DNA of 64,000 bases from JAEXOD01 sp963663265 (GCA_963663265.2 CAXXXM010000002.1:1922001-1986000); one strand, 5' to 3'; numbered from the stretch's first letter, positions 34,105-43,347 are shown. Numbers and translations: made by a program. Notes: a model not told the origin generated them from the sequence alone.

Positions 34105-35508
34105 CTATTCAAACCAAGAAACAACTTCGTAATTTTGTGTATGAGGAAAAAACGGAGGAACATAGGTCATAAATCTTGAGTCGTAAGTGTGAACTAATTT
34201 CAAGCCTTTTATAGGTTGGAAGATTCCACCAACGGTTGCATAAGTAGCAGTAACTCGGGTTGTATTAGCAATAATTCCGCCTAATATTTTCCATCGTCCT
34301 AAAAAGTTTTGACTAACCAAAGCGTCTTCGGGTCCAACATCTCTGTTTAATGAAAACATGGATGCTTGAGTAATAACATCTCCACCTAAAGTATTTGAAT
34401 TAGCTTTTATTCTTATATATTCTTCTGCAACAACCCCTAAAATATTAGTTGAATTAGGATTTGTTAATGGGTTATCTGCATAATAGAGGTCATCTTCTTG
34501 AAAAACGTTCCCTTTGCCGGAACTTCCTTTTTTTGTTACGGCAACCGTAACTCTTCCATTAACTGCCCCTTTAATATAAACATTTGCTTTTTCTGCATAA
34601 ATCATCCCATTTGGAGCGATAGATGATAAAGGAACGGTTCTTTCTGTGTTCCAGCCGGTATTATCCCGATTAACACTATAAGTGACAGTTCCATTAGAGT
34701 TAAAATATAGCCTTACATCAATAGGTCTACCAAGGTTTGTTGTGTCATTAAAGAATTTTCCGCCTGTAACCGCAGTACTACGCATACCGGTAGTGTCAAA
34801 CTGTAACGGTAAGTTTACACCGGATTCATATCCGCCGTAAAATTTGGGGTCTTTTGGACTGCCGTTTTTTGTAAGACCGGTACGTGTGGTAACTTTTCCC
34901 CAAAAAACAGGGGTGCCATAGGTTGTAAGTTTTGCGTTAACGTGAAAAGGTCCATTAAAGGTATCCCCTGTTGCAGGGGCGGCACTAATTGAGGAGTAAT
35001 AATTACCAAATTTGCTAAAATAACTTGGCCTTAATTCTACAATTACAATTTTGCTAACACCTTGATAAGTCCCTTCGGAAATTATTGTTGCCATTTGTGT
35101 GTCAAGCGTATCACCAACACATGGTCCAAGATAATCGCCATGTGCCAAATGTGCGTTTACTGCTCCGGCACTTCCAACGGTAATTGTATGTCTGTTAGAT
35201 GGGTTTCCGGGAGGGACGTGGCATAAAACCGTTTTGCCGGACATGTTTATATTATTTGAGATGTAAACATTTAATGTTCCACCATCAAAAGATAAATTAG
35301 TATAACCGGTTTCCCATGTTTTATCCATAAATATTTGATTGGCAGCCATATTAGCACCTGAAACAGCTATGTTATAAGCTTTTGTGTTGAGGTAATAGTT
35401 TGTAGAGTTGCCGACGGATCTAACACTTATAGTGTTAAAGTTGTGGCCTACTACCAAAAAAATCAGGCTGAATCCTAAAACAAGCAGTATTGAAGCTTTA
35501 CCACCCAT
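34105..35508 (-). CDS. PilX-like/large minor-pilin-like protein with embedded Cys/His-rich module
   Basis: 467 aa. The N-terminal hydrophobic helix (about 5-22) followed by 'NSTNYYLNTKAYNIAVSGANMAANQI' is the layout of type IV minor pilins of the PilX class. A prepilin-like Gly (MGG) precedes the helix, but the Glu5 of classical prepilins is absent. Residues 95-130 form a distinct module 'VLCHVPPGNPSNRHT...NAHLAHGDYLGPC' seen in many secreted Bacteroidota proteins and suspected to bind a metal or ligand. The remainder is beta-rich and contains 'NTNILGVVAEEYIRIKANSN', typical of large PilX-like proteins in Ignavibacteria. Last gene of a three-gene operon. Confidence 0.65.
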   Translation of the reverse strand: MGGKASILLVLGFSLIFLVVGHNFNTISVRSVGNSTNYYLNTKAYNIAVSGANMAANQIFMDKTWETGYTNLSFDGGTLNVYISNNINMSGKTVLCHVPPGNPSNRHTITVGSAGAVNAHLAHGDYLGPCVGDTLDTQMATIISEGTYQGVSKIVIVELRPSYFSKFGNYYSSISAAPATGDTFNGPFHVNAKLTTYGTPVFWGKVTTRTGLTKNGSPKDPKFYGGYESGVNLPLQFDTTGMRSTAVTGGKFFNDTTNLGRPIDVRLYFNSNGTVTYSVNRDNTGWNTERTVPLSSIAPNGMIYAEKANVYIKGAVNGRVTVAVTKKGSSGKGNVFQEDDLYYADNPLTNPNSTNILGVVAEEYIRIKANSNTLGGDVITQASMFSLNRDVGPEDALVSQNFLGRWKILGGIIANTTRVTATYATVGGIFQPIKGLKLVHTYDSRFMTYVPPFFPHTQNYEVVSWFE

Positions 35509-35525
35509 AGTTATTACCTCTTTTT

Positions 35526-36125
35526 TTATCTATTGCTAAGATTTCGAGCAGCAAGACGAATCTGCCGCCAGAAAGCCGTTGAATAATTTTGATTATATGA
35601 TTCAAAGTTTTCTACCGTTACGTCAATTTGCATAATATAAATAGCACTTGGAACCGTAATAGGAAACGGGAGTAGATTTCCAAGTGCATCGTAATAAGTA
35701 ATTTTAAACTCTGTAATCCCTAAATTTGAACCGGCCGGTATTTCGTTGTTTTCAACGCGATATAACATTCTATCACGTGGGTTTGTTGTGTTTGCAAGGT
35801 CGGATGTTGGACCGGTAAAGTATCTTAGAGTATCGACTATTCCATTGTTATCAAAATCGGTTAAAAACGAAATATCGTTTGAATCCGCTGCAATTATAGA
35901 ATGAGATGGGTCTGGCAAAGTGTTCCATTTTTTGCAATAACCGATTTTTCTAAAATCATGTTCTAATAGTTCAACTACTGCCACTAAGTTTTCTTGCACC
36001 ATTAGCTCGGCACCATGTGTATAAGTGTTTTCAACAGCCTTATCATTCATTCTTAAAAGAATCATAAGAAGAATTCCACCTATTACAGTTGCACCTAATA
36101 TGTCTATTAATGAACTAAATCCCAT
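35526..36125 (-). CDS. PilW-like minor-pilin-like protein
   Basis: 199 aa. N-terminal membrane helix about 5-24 ('IDILGATVIGGILLMILLRM') and then 'MVQENLVAVVELLEHDFRKIGYC', closely matching the PilW pattern 'VQENxRxAxxxLxxDxRxAGY'. The C-terminal region is beta-rich. No Gly-Phe-Thr-Leu-x-Glu prepilin site is present (MGFSSLIDIL has no Glu5), so assembly or cleavage may differ from classical type IV pili. It starts 4 bp from the stop of the first operon gene and ends 17 bp before the next. Confidence 0.65.
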   Translation of the reverse strand: MGFSSLIDILGATVIGGILLMILLRMNDKAVENTYTHGAELMVQENLVAVVELLEHDFRKIGYCKKWNTLPDPSHSIIAADSNDISFLTDFDNNGIVDTLRYFTGPTSDLANTTNPRDRMLYRVENNEIPAGSNLGITEFKITYYDALGNLLPFPITVPSAIYIMQIDVTVENFESYNQNYSTAFWRQIRLAARNLSNR

Positions 36126-36129
36126 TTTA

Positions 36130-36618
36130 TCACCTATAGAAAAAATAACTGTAAATGGTTGAAAATCTTATAGTATCAGTCATGGAAGGACTTGATACTG
36201 TAACCGTTAATCGTTTATGCCATGTTTTGGTTGTGCCCGTTGTACCGTTTGGATTAGCAGGACTTGTATAGGCAACAGCACAACGAATTGTAAATACAGC
36301 TGATGGAAGAGTGCTATCAATTTTAGTAAGATTATGAAAATCGTCAAAATCATCAAAATTAGGATATGCTTCGCCACTTTCCGGTCCAATTGCTGTTAAA
36401 CTGGTTAATGATGAAACGGTGTTTTCCACAGTACTTTCATCAAACGCTTTTCCCGTTGCCTCTTCTAATAATGATGAGCCTAATGAAATTGCAAGTACAT
36501 TGAACTTGTTTTCCATCATTACTGAGTTAGTACTTAAAAAGCTATTACTTACCCGTAAAAGCAATAATGATAAAAGTACTATTGCACTTGTGGTTAATAA
36601 AAGTTGTCCTGTATTCAT
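36130..36618 (-). CDS. PilV-like minor-pilin-like protein
   Basis: 162 aa from ATG 36618; the longer open frame upstream would place charged residues before the helix. The N-terminus 'MNTGQLLLTTSAIVLLSLLLLRV' contains the hydrophobic pilin-type helix right after a Gly, but again without Glu5. The rest contains 'NVLAISLGSSLLEEATGKAFDE', similar in position to the alpha1-C region of PilV. First gene of the operon, with the order V-W-X found in type IV minor-pilin clusters. Upstream lies a perfect CRP/FNR-like palindrome (36814). Confidence 0.6.
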   Translation of the reverse strand: MNTGQLLLTTSAIVLLSLLLLRVSNSFLSTNSVMMENKFNVLAISLGSSLLEEATGKAFDESTVENTVSSLTSLTAIGPESGEAYPNFDDFDDFHNLTKIDSTLPSAVFTIRCAVAYTSPANPNGTTGTTKTWHKRLTVTVSSPSMTDTIRFSTIYSYFFYR

Positions 36619-36813
36619 AATCGCACTTCTTGGTTTTTTTTGGAAGAACATCAATAATAATACCAAACCCGGAGTATTTTCAGCATGAAATTTGTGTAAT
36701 GTAACCTATTGTAATTTAATAAGTTATGATAAAAGTTTTTGCAAGTAAAAATTACTGGTAATTTGTGTAAAGCGATAAACCTGAAAATCGGTAAATTTTA
36801 CCTGTCTTTATCT

Positions 36814-36829
36814 TGTGATTTAAATCACA
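36814..36829. promoter_or_regulatory. CRP/FNR-family-like palindrome
   Basis: TGTGATTTAAATCACA is a perfect 16-bp inverted repeat equal to the CRP half-sites TGTGA-N6-TCACA. It lies about 196 bp upstream of the pilin-like operon start. The palindrome is plainly visible; which CRP/FNR family member binds it is unknown. A nearby inverted repeat GGTAAA-TTT-TACC occurs at about 36790-36803. Confidence 0.45.
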
Positions 36830-36857
36830 TAAGTGCAGCTTTAAGTAATGGATGTTG

Positions 36858-36905
36858 CAAAACTCGAAAATCAAGTTCAAGGGTGTCAGGGTCGAAAGTG
36901 CTACA
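36858..36905 (-). repeat. Degenerate 'GTTGCAAAACTC' hairpin repeat
   Basis: GTTGCAAAACTCGAAAAT followed by a GGG-GTCA-GGTCG region is similar to the segment at 43379-43430 (GTTGCAAAACTCAAAAAT...GGGCGTCATCGGTCG). Both look like members of a dispersed imperfect-hairpin family in intergenic DNA. Confidence 0.45.
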
Positions 36906-36938
36906 AAATTGGGGAATATATCACATGTTAGGTATTTA

Positions 36939-37145
36939 TTAAACAAAAAAAACATGTCGCTGGCTCCGCCAGCTTATTATATTTTATTTTCGTTTTACTA
37001 CTAACATTCCACCCCGTAAACGGGGTTGATTAGATGAAAATCGGGCGGTCTTGCAAAATATAGTGGTTTAATCTTTAATCCCAAGAAGCCCTTTAATCCC
37101 TCAAAATCACCGTTCGAACAATATTTTTGTATTATGCAATATCTA
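36939..37145 (+). repeat. Diverged copy C of the hairpin-rich dispersed element
   Basis: Shares with 57174-58060 the order: ACATGTCG, hairpin 1 (here GCTGG-CTCCG-CCAGC), CTTATTAT, 'TAACATTC', hairpin 2 (here ACCCCGT-AA-ACGGGGT), then 'GGTTTAATCTTTAATCCCAA' and a 'CACCGTTCGAACAAT...TATGCAAT' tail. The stems differ in sequence from the 57-kb copies but fold at the same positions. Confidence 0.75.
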
Positions 37146-37286
37146 CAAGTCCAGTAATATTTTAATATGAAACTATTATACCGAGAATAATTAATAAAAA
37201 TAGATAAATTTTTTTTATATTATTAAACTTAATAAAAGCAATTGATGTTGATAATAAAAGAATAAATAAAACTTAAGGATTAAAAT

Positions 37287-39971
37287 ATGGATGAAAATAT
37301 TAAAAAAAGCCAAATAACTGAGGAGGAGTTAGAAACTCAGGAATGGCTTGAATCATTGGAGTACGTTTTACAAGATGGTGGTCCCGAAAAAGTAAAAAAA
37401 TTATTACATGATCTTGATACTTATGCACATCAAGCAGGGGTAGAGTTACCATTTACAGCAAACACTCCATATATTAACACAATCCCACGCGAAAAAGAAC
37501 CAAAATTTCCTGGTGGAAGAGAGATTGAAAGAAGAATTAAAAGTTTAATCCGCTGGAATGCAATGGCAATGGTAGTAAGAGCCAATAAAGAAGAAAATGG
37601 TATTGGTGGACATATTTCAACATTTGCTTCGGCGGCAACTCTTTACGAAATTGGATTTAACCATTTTTTTAAAGGAAAAGATGAAAATTCCGATGGAGAT
37701 ATTATATTTTTCCAAGGACATGCAGCACCGGGAATTTACTCACGTGCGTTTTTAGAAGGTAGACTTTCTAAAGAGCAATTAGAAAATTTTAGAAGAGAAC
37801 TAAAAGGGAATGGCGGACTTTCCTCATATCCACATCCATGGTTAATGCCGGACTTTTGGGAATTTCCAACTGTATCGATGGGTTTAGGTCCTATTATGGC
37901 AATTTATCAAGCTCGTCTTAATAGGTACTTGGAAGATAGAGGATTAAAACGTAATAACGATACAAAAGTTTGGGCATTTTTAGGTGATGGTGAAACTGAT
38001 GAACCTGAAGCATTAGGAGCAATTTCACTTGCTTCAAGAGAAAAACTTGATAATTTGATTTTTGTAATTAACTGTAACTTACAACGTTTGGATGGACCTG
38101 TTAGAGGAAACGGAAAAATTGTTCAAGAACTTGAAGCTGTTTTTCGTGGTGCCGGTTGGAATGTTATAAAGGTTCTATGGGGAAGTGAATGGGATAGTTT
38201 GCTGGAGCAAGATAAGAGTGGTTTACTTATTAAACGTATGAACGAAGTTGTTGATGGCGAATATCAAAAATACATTGTTGAAGGTGGAGCTTATATACGC
38301 AAACACTTTTTTGGTAAATATCCAGAATTGTTAAAGTTGGTTGAACAATATACTGATGAAGAATTAGAAAATATGAAACGTGGTGGTCACGATCCCGAAA
38401 AAGTTTATGCCGCATATAAATCAGCTGTTGAATTTAAGGGTGCCCCAACAGTAATATTGGCTAAAACAGTTAAAGGTTACGGACTTGGCGAAGCAGGAGA
38501 AGGAAAAAATATTACTCATAGTCAGAAAAAACTAAACGAAGAGGAATTACGAGAATTTAGAACTCGTTTTGGAATTCCTATTTCGGATGATGATGTTGCA
38601 AAAGCTCCTTTCTATCGCCCAACTGAAGATAGTCCGGAAATAAAATATTTAAAAGAAAGAAGAAAAGCATTAGGTGGTTATGTTCCTAAGCGTGTCCTCA
38701 AAAATCAAGTAATTCAAACCCCAAGTGAGGAATTGTTTGAAGAGTTTTATGAAGGTACAGATAATAGAGAAGTATCAACAACAATGGTTTTTGTTAGAAT
38801 ACTTTCTAAATTATTGCGTGATAAAGAAGTAGGTAAATTAATTGTTCCAATTGTACCTGATGAAGCAAGAACTTTTGGTATGGAATCGTTATTCCGTCAA
38901 ATAGGTATTTATTCTCATGTTGGTCAATTGTATGAACCGGTTGATAAAGATAGTTTGCTTTATTATAAAGAAGCCAAAAACGGACAAATTTTTGAAGAAG
39001 GAATTACCGAAGCAGGTTCAATGTCGTCATTTATTGCTGCCGGTAGTGCATATGCTAATCATGGAGTTAATACTATTCCATTCTTTATATATTATAGCAT
39101 GTTTGGATTCCAAAGAATGGGAGATTTAGCTTGGGCTGCTGCTGATATGAGAGTTAAGGGATTTTTAGTTGGAGGAACTGCCGGAAGGACAACACTTGCA
39201 GGTGAAGGATTACAGCATCAAGATGGTCAAAGCCATTTGTTGGCTTATCCAATACCAACTTTATTAACATACGATCCGGCTTTTGCTTATGAATTGGCTG
39301 TAATAATTCGTGATGGTATTTATAGAATGTACGAAAAACAAGAAAATATATTTTATTATTTAACCGTTATGAATGAAAACTATTCAATGCCGGCAATGCC
39401 AAAGGTTGAAGGTGTTAAAGATGGAATATTAAAAGGTATGTATAAATTAATCTCTTCTGAAAAGAAAGGCTCAAAATTAAAAGCTCATTTATTAGGAAGC
39501 GGTGCTATTATGAATGAGGTATTAAAGGCTCAAAAAGTATTAGAAGAGGAATATACTGTTTCTACTGATGTTTGGAGCGTAACAAGCTACAAATCATTAC
39601 ACATGGATATAATGGAAACAGAAAGATGGAACATGTTAAATCCATTTGAAAAGAAAAAAGAATCGTATGTAAAACAAATTACTAAAGATGAAAAAGGTGT
39701 ATTTGTTGCTGCATCCGATTATGTACAAATTATGAAAGATGCAATTTCTAAAGACTTGCCAAGTCCTTTATTTACATTAGGAACTTATGGATTTGGTAGA
39801 AGTGAAAGTAGAGCAAGTTTAAGAGACTTTTTTGAAGTTGACACAAAACATATTGTTTATGCAACTTTGTATTCGTTATTTAATGAAGGCAAAATTAAAG
39901 CAAATACTCTTAAACAAGCGGCAGTTAAATTGGGTATTGATCCTAATAAACCAAATCCGCATAACTCTTAA
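37287..39971 (+). CDS. aceE: Pyruvate dehydrogenase E1 component, homodimeric type
   Basis: 894 aa, the usual length for single-chain E1 (about 890). The thiamine diphosphate motif starts at 'GDGETDEPEALGA' (233-245) and ends at 'NCNLQRLDGPV' (about 262-272). 'GGHISTFASAATLYEIGFNHFF' and 'DEARTFGMESLFRQIGIYS' are strongly conserved AceE segments. It decarboxylates pyruvate and acetylates the lipoyl groups of E2. First gene of an E1-E2-E3 operon; the E2 gene begins 31 bp downstream. Confidence 0.97.
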   Translation: MDENIKKSQITEEELETQEWLESLEYVLQDGGPEKVKKLLHDLDTYAHQAGVELPFTANTPYINTIPREKEPKFPGGREIERRIKSLIRWNAMAMVVRANKEENGIGGHISTFASAATLYEIGFNHFFKGKDENSDGDIIFFQGHAAPGIYSRAFLEGRLSKEQLENFRRELKGNGGLSSYPHPWLMPDFWEFPTVSMGLGPIMAIYQARLNRYLEDRGLKRNNDTKVWAFLGDGETDEPEALGAISLASREKLDNLIFVINCNLQRLDGPVRGNGKIVQELEAVFRGAGWNVIKVLWGSEWDSLLEQDKSGLLIKRMNEVVDGEYQKYIVEGGAYIRKHFFGKYPELLKLVEQYTDEELENMKRGGHDPEKVYAAYKSAVEFKGAPTVILAKTVKGYGLGEAGEGKNITHSQKKLNEEELREFRTRFGIPISDDDVAKAPFYRPTEDSPEIKYLKERRKALGGYVPKRVLKNQVIQTPSEELFEEFYEGTDNREVSTTMVFVRILSKLLRDKEVGKLIVPIVPDEARTFGMESLFRQIGIYSHVGQLYEPVDKDSLLYYKEAKNGQIFEEGITEAGSMSSFIAAGSAYANHGVNTIPFFIYYSMFGFQRMGDLAWAAADMRVKGFLVGGTAGRTTLAGEGLQHQDGQSHLLAYPIPTLLTYDPAFAYELAVIIRDGIYRMYEKQENIFYYLTVMNENYSMPAMPKVEGVKDGILKGMYKLISSEKKGSKLKAHLLGSGAIMNEVLKAQKVLEEEYTVSTDVWSVTSYKSLHMDIMETERWNMLNPFEKKKESYVKQITKDEKGVFVAASDYVQIMKDAISKDLPSPLFTLGTYGFGRSESRASLRDFFEVDTKHIVYATLYSLFNEGKIKANTLKQAAVKLGIDPNKPNPHNS

Positions 39972-40002
39972 TTATTTTAGAAATTAAAATTAGGTTTTTA
40001 TT

Positions 40003-41658
40003 ATGATAAATGAATTTAAGTTACCGGAATTAGGAGAAAATATAGAAATTGCCCAGGTGGTTAAAATTCTTGTGAAATCCGGAGATAAAATTACAAAAGA
40101 CCAATCTGTATTAGAGATTGAGACTGATAAGGCAACTGTTGAAGTGCCCGCTGAAATGGATGGAATTGTTGTTGATGTTAAAATTGAAGAAGGAACAAAG
40201 GTTAAAGTTGGTTCGGTTGTTTTTACTTTTAAAACTGAAGGAGTGGAAACTGAAGAAAAATCTGAACCGGTTAAAATTGAAAAACCGGTTGAAGTTAAAG
40301 CTGAACAAATAAAACCGATTGAACAACCAACTAAAGCAGTTTCAACAGGAATTATTGAATTTAAACTTCCCGAACTCGGGGAAAATATTGCAGTTGCCAC
40401 AATTACCAAAGTACTGGTAAATAAAGGTGATGTAATAAACAAAGATACAACAGTATTGGAGATTGAAACTGATAAAGCAACTGTTGAAGTACCTGCAGAA
40501 GTATCAGGAACAGTAATTGAGGTATTTGTTAGCTCTGGCGAAAAGGCAAAAGTGGGGCAAGTTATTTTTACTGTTTCGATAGTTGCAACAGAAGTAGTTA
40601 AAAAAGAAGCCGCTGTAAAAGTTGAAGACAAAAAAGTAGAAGTTCCTACTCCTGTTTTTCAACCACAAAAAAGTAATGATGCCCAAATAAATGTTGCAAA
40701 ATTAACTCCACCAATTATACCAAGTAGAAATACAATGCCTGGTAAAATTGCACCTGCTGCTCCTTCTGTTAGAAGGTTTGCACGTGAAATTGGTATTGAT
40801 ATAAATATGGTAAGAGGAAGTGGTAATAGCGGAAGAATATCAATTGAAGATGTAAAAACATTTGCAAAAGCATTAAATGAAAAGCTTTTAACAACCCCTG
40901 TATCGGCTGCTTCGTTTGGTGTAAGCCATGAACCATTACCCGACTTTTCAAAATGGGGAAACATTGAAAAAGTTGAAATGAGTAATATAAGAAAAAAGAC
41001 TGCTGAACATCTTTCATATGCTTGGAATACTATCCCCGCTGTAACTCAATTTGATAAGGCAGATATTACAGATTTGGAAAAAATGAGGAAACTTTTTGGC
41101 AAGAAAGTTGAAGCCAGAGGTGCCAAACTTACAGTAACAGCAATTTTATTAAAAATTATTGCTTCTGCAATGAAAGTTTATCCTCAGTTTAATTCAACTG
41201 TTGATATGGAAAAGAACGAAATAATTTACAAAAAATATTATAACATTGGTGTTGCGGTTGATACTGATAGGGGCTTATTAGTTCCTGTAATTAAAAATGT
41301 TGATAAAAAGAATATACTTGAATTGGCAACTGAGCTTGGGGAAATATCTGTAAAAGCTCGTAATAAAAAATTGACAATTGAAGATATGCAAGGCGGAAAC
41401 TTTTCAATTAGTAACTTAGGAAGTATTGGCGGAACTCATTTTACTCCAATTGTAAATTCTCCTGAAGTTGCAATTTTGGGTGTTTCACGTTCTGTTTTTG
41501 AACCGGTTTATATTGATGGTAAATTTGAACCAAGATTAATGTTACCATTATCATTAACTTATGATCATAGAATAATTGATGGTGCTGATGGAGCAAGATT
41601 TATTCGCTGGATAGTTGAAGCACTACAACAACCTTTCTTGCTTTCGCTTGAAGGGTGA
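40003..41658 (+). CDS. aceF: Dihydrolipoamide acetyltransferase (E2) with two lipoyl domains
   Basis: 551 aa. Two lipoyl domains at about 2-76 and 117-190 with lipoyl-lysines Lys43 and Lys158, each in 'ETDKATVEVPAE'. A hinge rich in Lys/Glu/Val/Pro follows each. The E3-binding domain lies at about 250-285 ('SVRRFAREIGIDINMVRG'), and the catalytic domain at about 320-551 with 'YDHRIIDGADGARF' containing the conserved HxxxDG. It transfers acetyl groups to CoA and forms the complex core. Located between E1 and E3 genes with short gaps. Confidence 0.97.
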   Translation: MINEFKLPELGENIEIAQVVKILVKSGDKITKDQSVLEIETDKATVEVPAEMDGIVVDVKIEEGTKVKVGSVVFTFKTEGVETEEKSEPVKIEKPVEVKAEQIKPIEQPTKAVSTGIIEFKLPELGENIAVATITKVLVNKGDVINKDTTVLEIETDKATVEVPAEVSGTVIEVFVSSGEKAKVGQVIFTVSIVATEVVKKEAAVKVEDKKVEVPTPVFQPQKSNDAQINVAKLTPPIIPSRNTMPGKIAPAAPSVRRFAREIGIDINMVRGSGNSGRISIEDVKTFAKALNEKLLTTPVSAASFGVSHEPLPDFSKWGNIEKVEMSNIRKKTAEHLSYAWNTIPAVTQFDKADITDLEKMRKLFGKKVEARGAKLTVTAILLKIIASAMKVYPQFNSTVDMEKNEIIYKKYYNIGVAVDTDRGLLVPVIKNVDKKNILELATELGEISVKARNKKLTIEDMQGGNFSISNLGSIGGTHFTPIVNSPEVAILGVSRSVFEPVYIDGKFEPRLMLPLSLTYDHRIIDGADGARFIRWIVEALQQPFLLSLEG

Positions 41659-41686
41659 TAAATATATTTGAATTGGAGAAGAATTA

Positions 41687-43102
41687 ATGGCAAATAGTAC
41701 TCAATTAGCAGTTATTGGTGGCGGACCCGGTGGTTATGCGGCAGCGTTTTTGGCAGCAGATTTAGGTATGCAGGTCAGCCTTATTGAATTAGAAAAAAAT
41801 CCCGGTGGAGTTTGTTTATATAGGGGATGTATTCCTTCTAAAGCATTACTGCACATTGCAAAATTATTAAACGAGGCGGAAGAAGCAAAAAAATGGGGCG
41901 TTTATTTTGAAAAGCCAACGATTGATTTAGAAAAATTACGCACTTGGAAAGAAGGCGTGGTTAATAAATTAACAGGTGGTTTAGGTGTATTAAGCAAACA
42001 AAGAAAAATAAACTACATTAATGGTAAAGCATCTTTTATTAATTCAAATACTTTATTTATTGATAAGGTTGATGGAACTACTGAAGAATTAACTTTTGAA
42101 AATGCAATAATTGCAACCGGTTCTGTTCCTACAAGAATACCCGGACTTTCTATTGATTCCCCGTTGGTGATGGATTCGACAGCGGCTTTAGCATTAAATG
42201 ATATTCCCGGCAAAATGCTTGTTATTGGTGGTGGATATATTGGACTTGAATTGGGTTCGGTATATGCTGCTTTGGGAAGTAAGGTTACGGTTGTTGAAAT
42301 GACAGCAGGCTTATTACCCGGTGCTGATAGAGATATGGCAATGGTATTAGCAAAAAGTATTAACCAAAAAATGGAATCAGTTTTGTTAAATACTAAAGTT
42401 GTTAGTCTTGTTGAAAGAGATAACAAAGTATATGTAAAATTTGAAGGGGCAAAAGCTCCAACTGAAGAAGTTGAATTTGACAAAGTTTTAATATCAATTG
42501 GTAGAAAACCTGTTACAACAGGATTTGGCTTGGAAAATACCAATGTTAAAGTAAATGAAAGAGGATTTATTGTGGTAGATGAAAAACTACAAACAAACGA
42601 TCCTAAAATTTATGCAATTGGTGATGTTGTTGGTAATCCAATGTTGGCACATAAAGCATCTGCTGAAGGAAAAGTTGCTGTTGAAGCAATTGCCGGACAT
42701 AAAGTTGCTTTTGAACCAAGTGCAATTCCAGCAGTTGTTTTTACCGATCCAGAACTTGCTTGGGCTGGTTTAACTGAAACTGAGGCTAAAGAAAAGGGGA
42801 TTAAAGTTGAAGTTGCAAAATTCCCTTGGGGTGCTTCAGGCAGAGCAACTACAATTGATAGAAATGACGGATTGACAAAGTTAATTATGGATCCTGAAAC
42901 ACAACGTATACTCGGTATGGGTATAGTAGGTGCCGGTGCAGGTGAAATGATTGCCGAAGGTGTTATTGCAATTGAAATGGCTGCAAATGCTAAAGATATT
43001 GCTTTATCAATCCATCCTCACCCAACACTTTCTGAAACGGTTATGGAAACTGCAGAAATGTTTTTTGGACAAAGTACGCATATTTATAAACCGAAGAAGT
43101 GA
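41687..43102 (+). CDS. lpdA: Dihydrolipoyl dehydrogenase (E3)
   Basis: 471 aa. FAD-binding 'IGGGPGGYAAAFLAADLG' (10-27), redox-active pair Cys43/Cys48 in 'GGVCLYRGCIPSKALL', NAD-binding 'VIGGGYIGLELGS', and the C-terminal interface with catalytic 'HPHPTLSE'. It reoxidises E2 dihydrolipoamide using NAD+. It is the third gene of the PDH operon; the same enzyme may serve 2-oxoglutarate dehydrogenase. The transcript probably ends at the repeat-borne terminator at 43313. Confidence 0.97.
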   Translation: MANSTQLAVIGGGPGGYAAAFLAADLGMQVSLIELEKNPGGVCLYRGCIPSKALLHIAKLLNEAEEAKKWGVYFEKPTIDLEKLRTWKEGVVNKLTGGLGVLSKQRKINYINGKASFINSNTLFIDKVDGTTEELTFENAIIATGSVPTRIPGLSIDSPLVMDSTAALALNDIPGKMLVIGGGYIGLELGSVYAALGSKVTVVEMTAGLLPGADRDMAMVLAKSINQKMESVLLNTKVVSLVERDNKVYVKFEGAKAPTEEVEFDKVLISIGRKPVTTGFGLENTNVKVNERGFIVVDEKLQTNDPKIYAIGDVVGNPMLAHKASAEGKVAVEAIAGHKVAFEPSAIPAVVFTDPELAWAGLTETEAKEKGIKVEVAKFPWGASGRATTIDRNDGLTKLIMDPETQRILGMGIVGAGAGEMIAEGVIAIEMAANAKDIALSIHPHPTLSETVMETAEMFFGQSTHIYKPKK

Positions 43103-43181
43103 CGGAAAAGAAGTGACGAGTAACGCGTGACAAGTGACGAAAGAGAGTAGCAAAATGAGGAATATTTATAATTTCTGTCCC

Positions 43182-43244
43182 ACGACTTCAGTCGTGCGGT
43201 TTTATGCAAAATCTTTTTTTTCTTGCCCATGACTTTAGTCATGC
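43182..43244 (+). repeat. REP-like paired hairpins (copy 1)
   Basis: Hairpin 1 CACGAC-TTCA-GTCGTG (43182-43197) and hairpin 2 CATGAC-TTTA-GTCATG (43229-43244), separated by CGGTTTTATGCAAAATC and a T-rich spacer. Both are followed by CGG. The pair is repeated at 46424, 46608 and, in reverse orientation, 56980. Confidence 0.9.
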
Positions 43245-43274
43245 GGAAAGAAAGTGACAAGTGACGTTTGAACA

Positions 43275-43347
43275 AGGTTAAAATTTAAGTGTTGAAGGTT
43301 AAATTGTTGAATGCCGTTAAACAAAAAATCGTTTAACGGCTTTTGTT
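43275..43347 (+). terminator. Repeat-borne terminator (copy 2), end of PDH operon
   Basis: The head motif 'TTTAAGTGTTGAAGGTTAAA' leads into GCCGTTAAAC (43313-43322) and GTTTAACGGC (43331-43340), a perfect 10-bp stem, then TTTTGTTT. It is a copy of the element at 33888-33962, where a shorter stem is formed by different bases. Confidence 0.8.

Noticed and set aside
36619..36666. Longer N-terminal extension of the PilV-like protein
   Set aside because: It would place Lys and Arg residues ahead of the pilin-type helix; the ATG at 36618 directly before MNTGQ is better.
39990..40631. 213-codon antisense open frame opposite the E2 gene
   Set aside because: Serine/threonine-rich low-complexity translation mirrors the Glu/Lys/Val-rich lipoyl linkers of aceF; a shadow.
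42013..42543. Long antisense open frame opposite lpdA
   Set aside because: It is a shadow of the strongly conserved lpdA frame caused by codon bias; no start signal or known domain.
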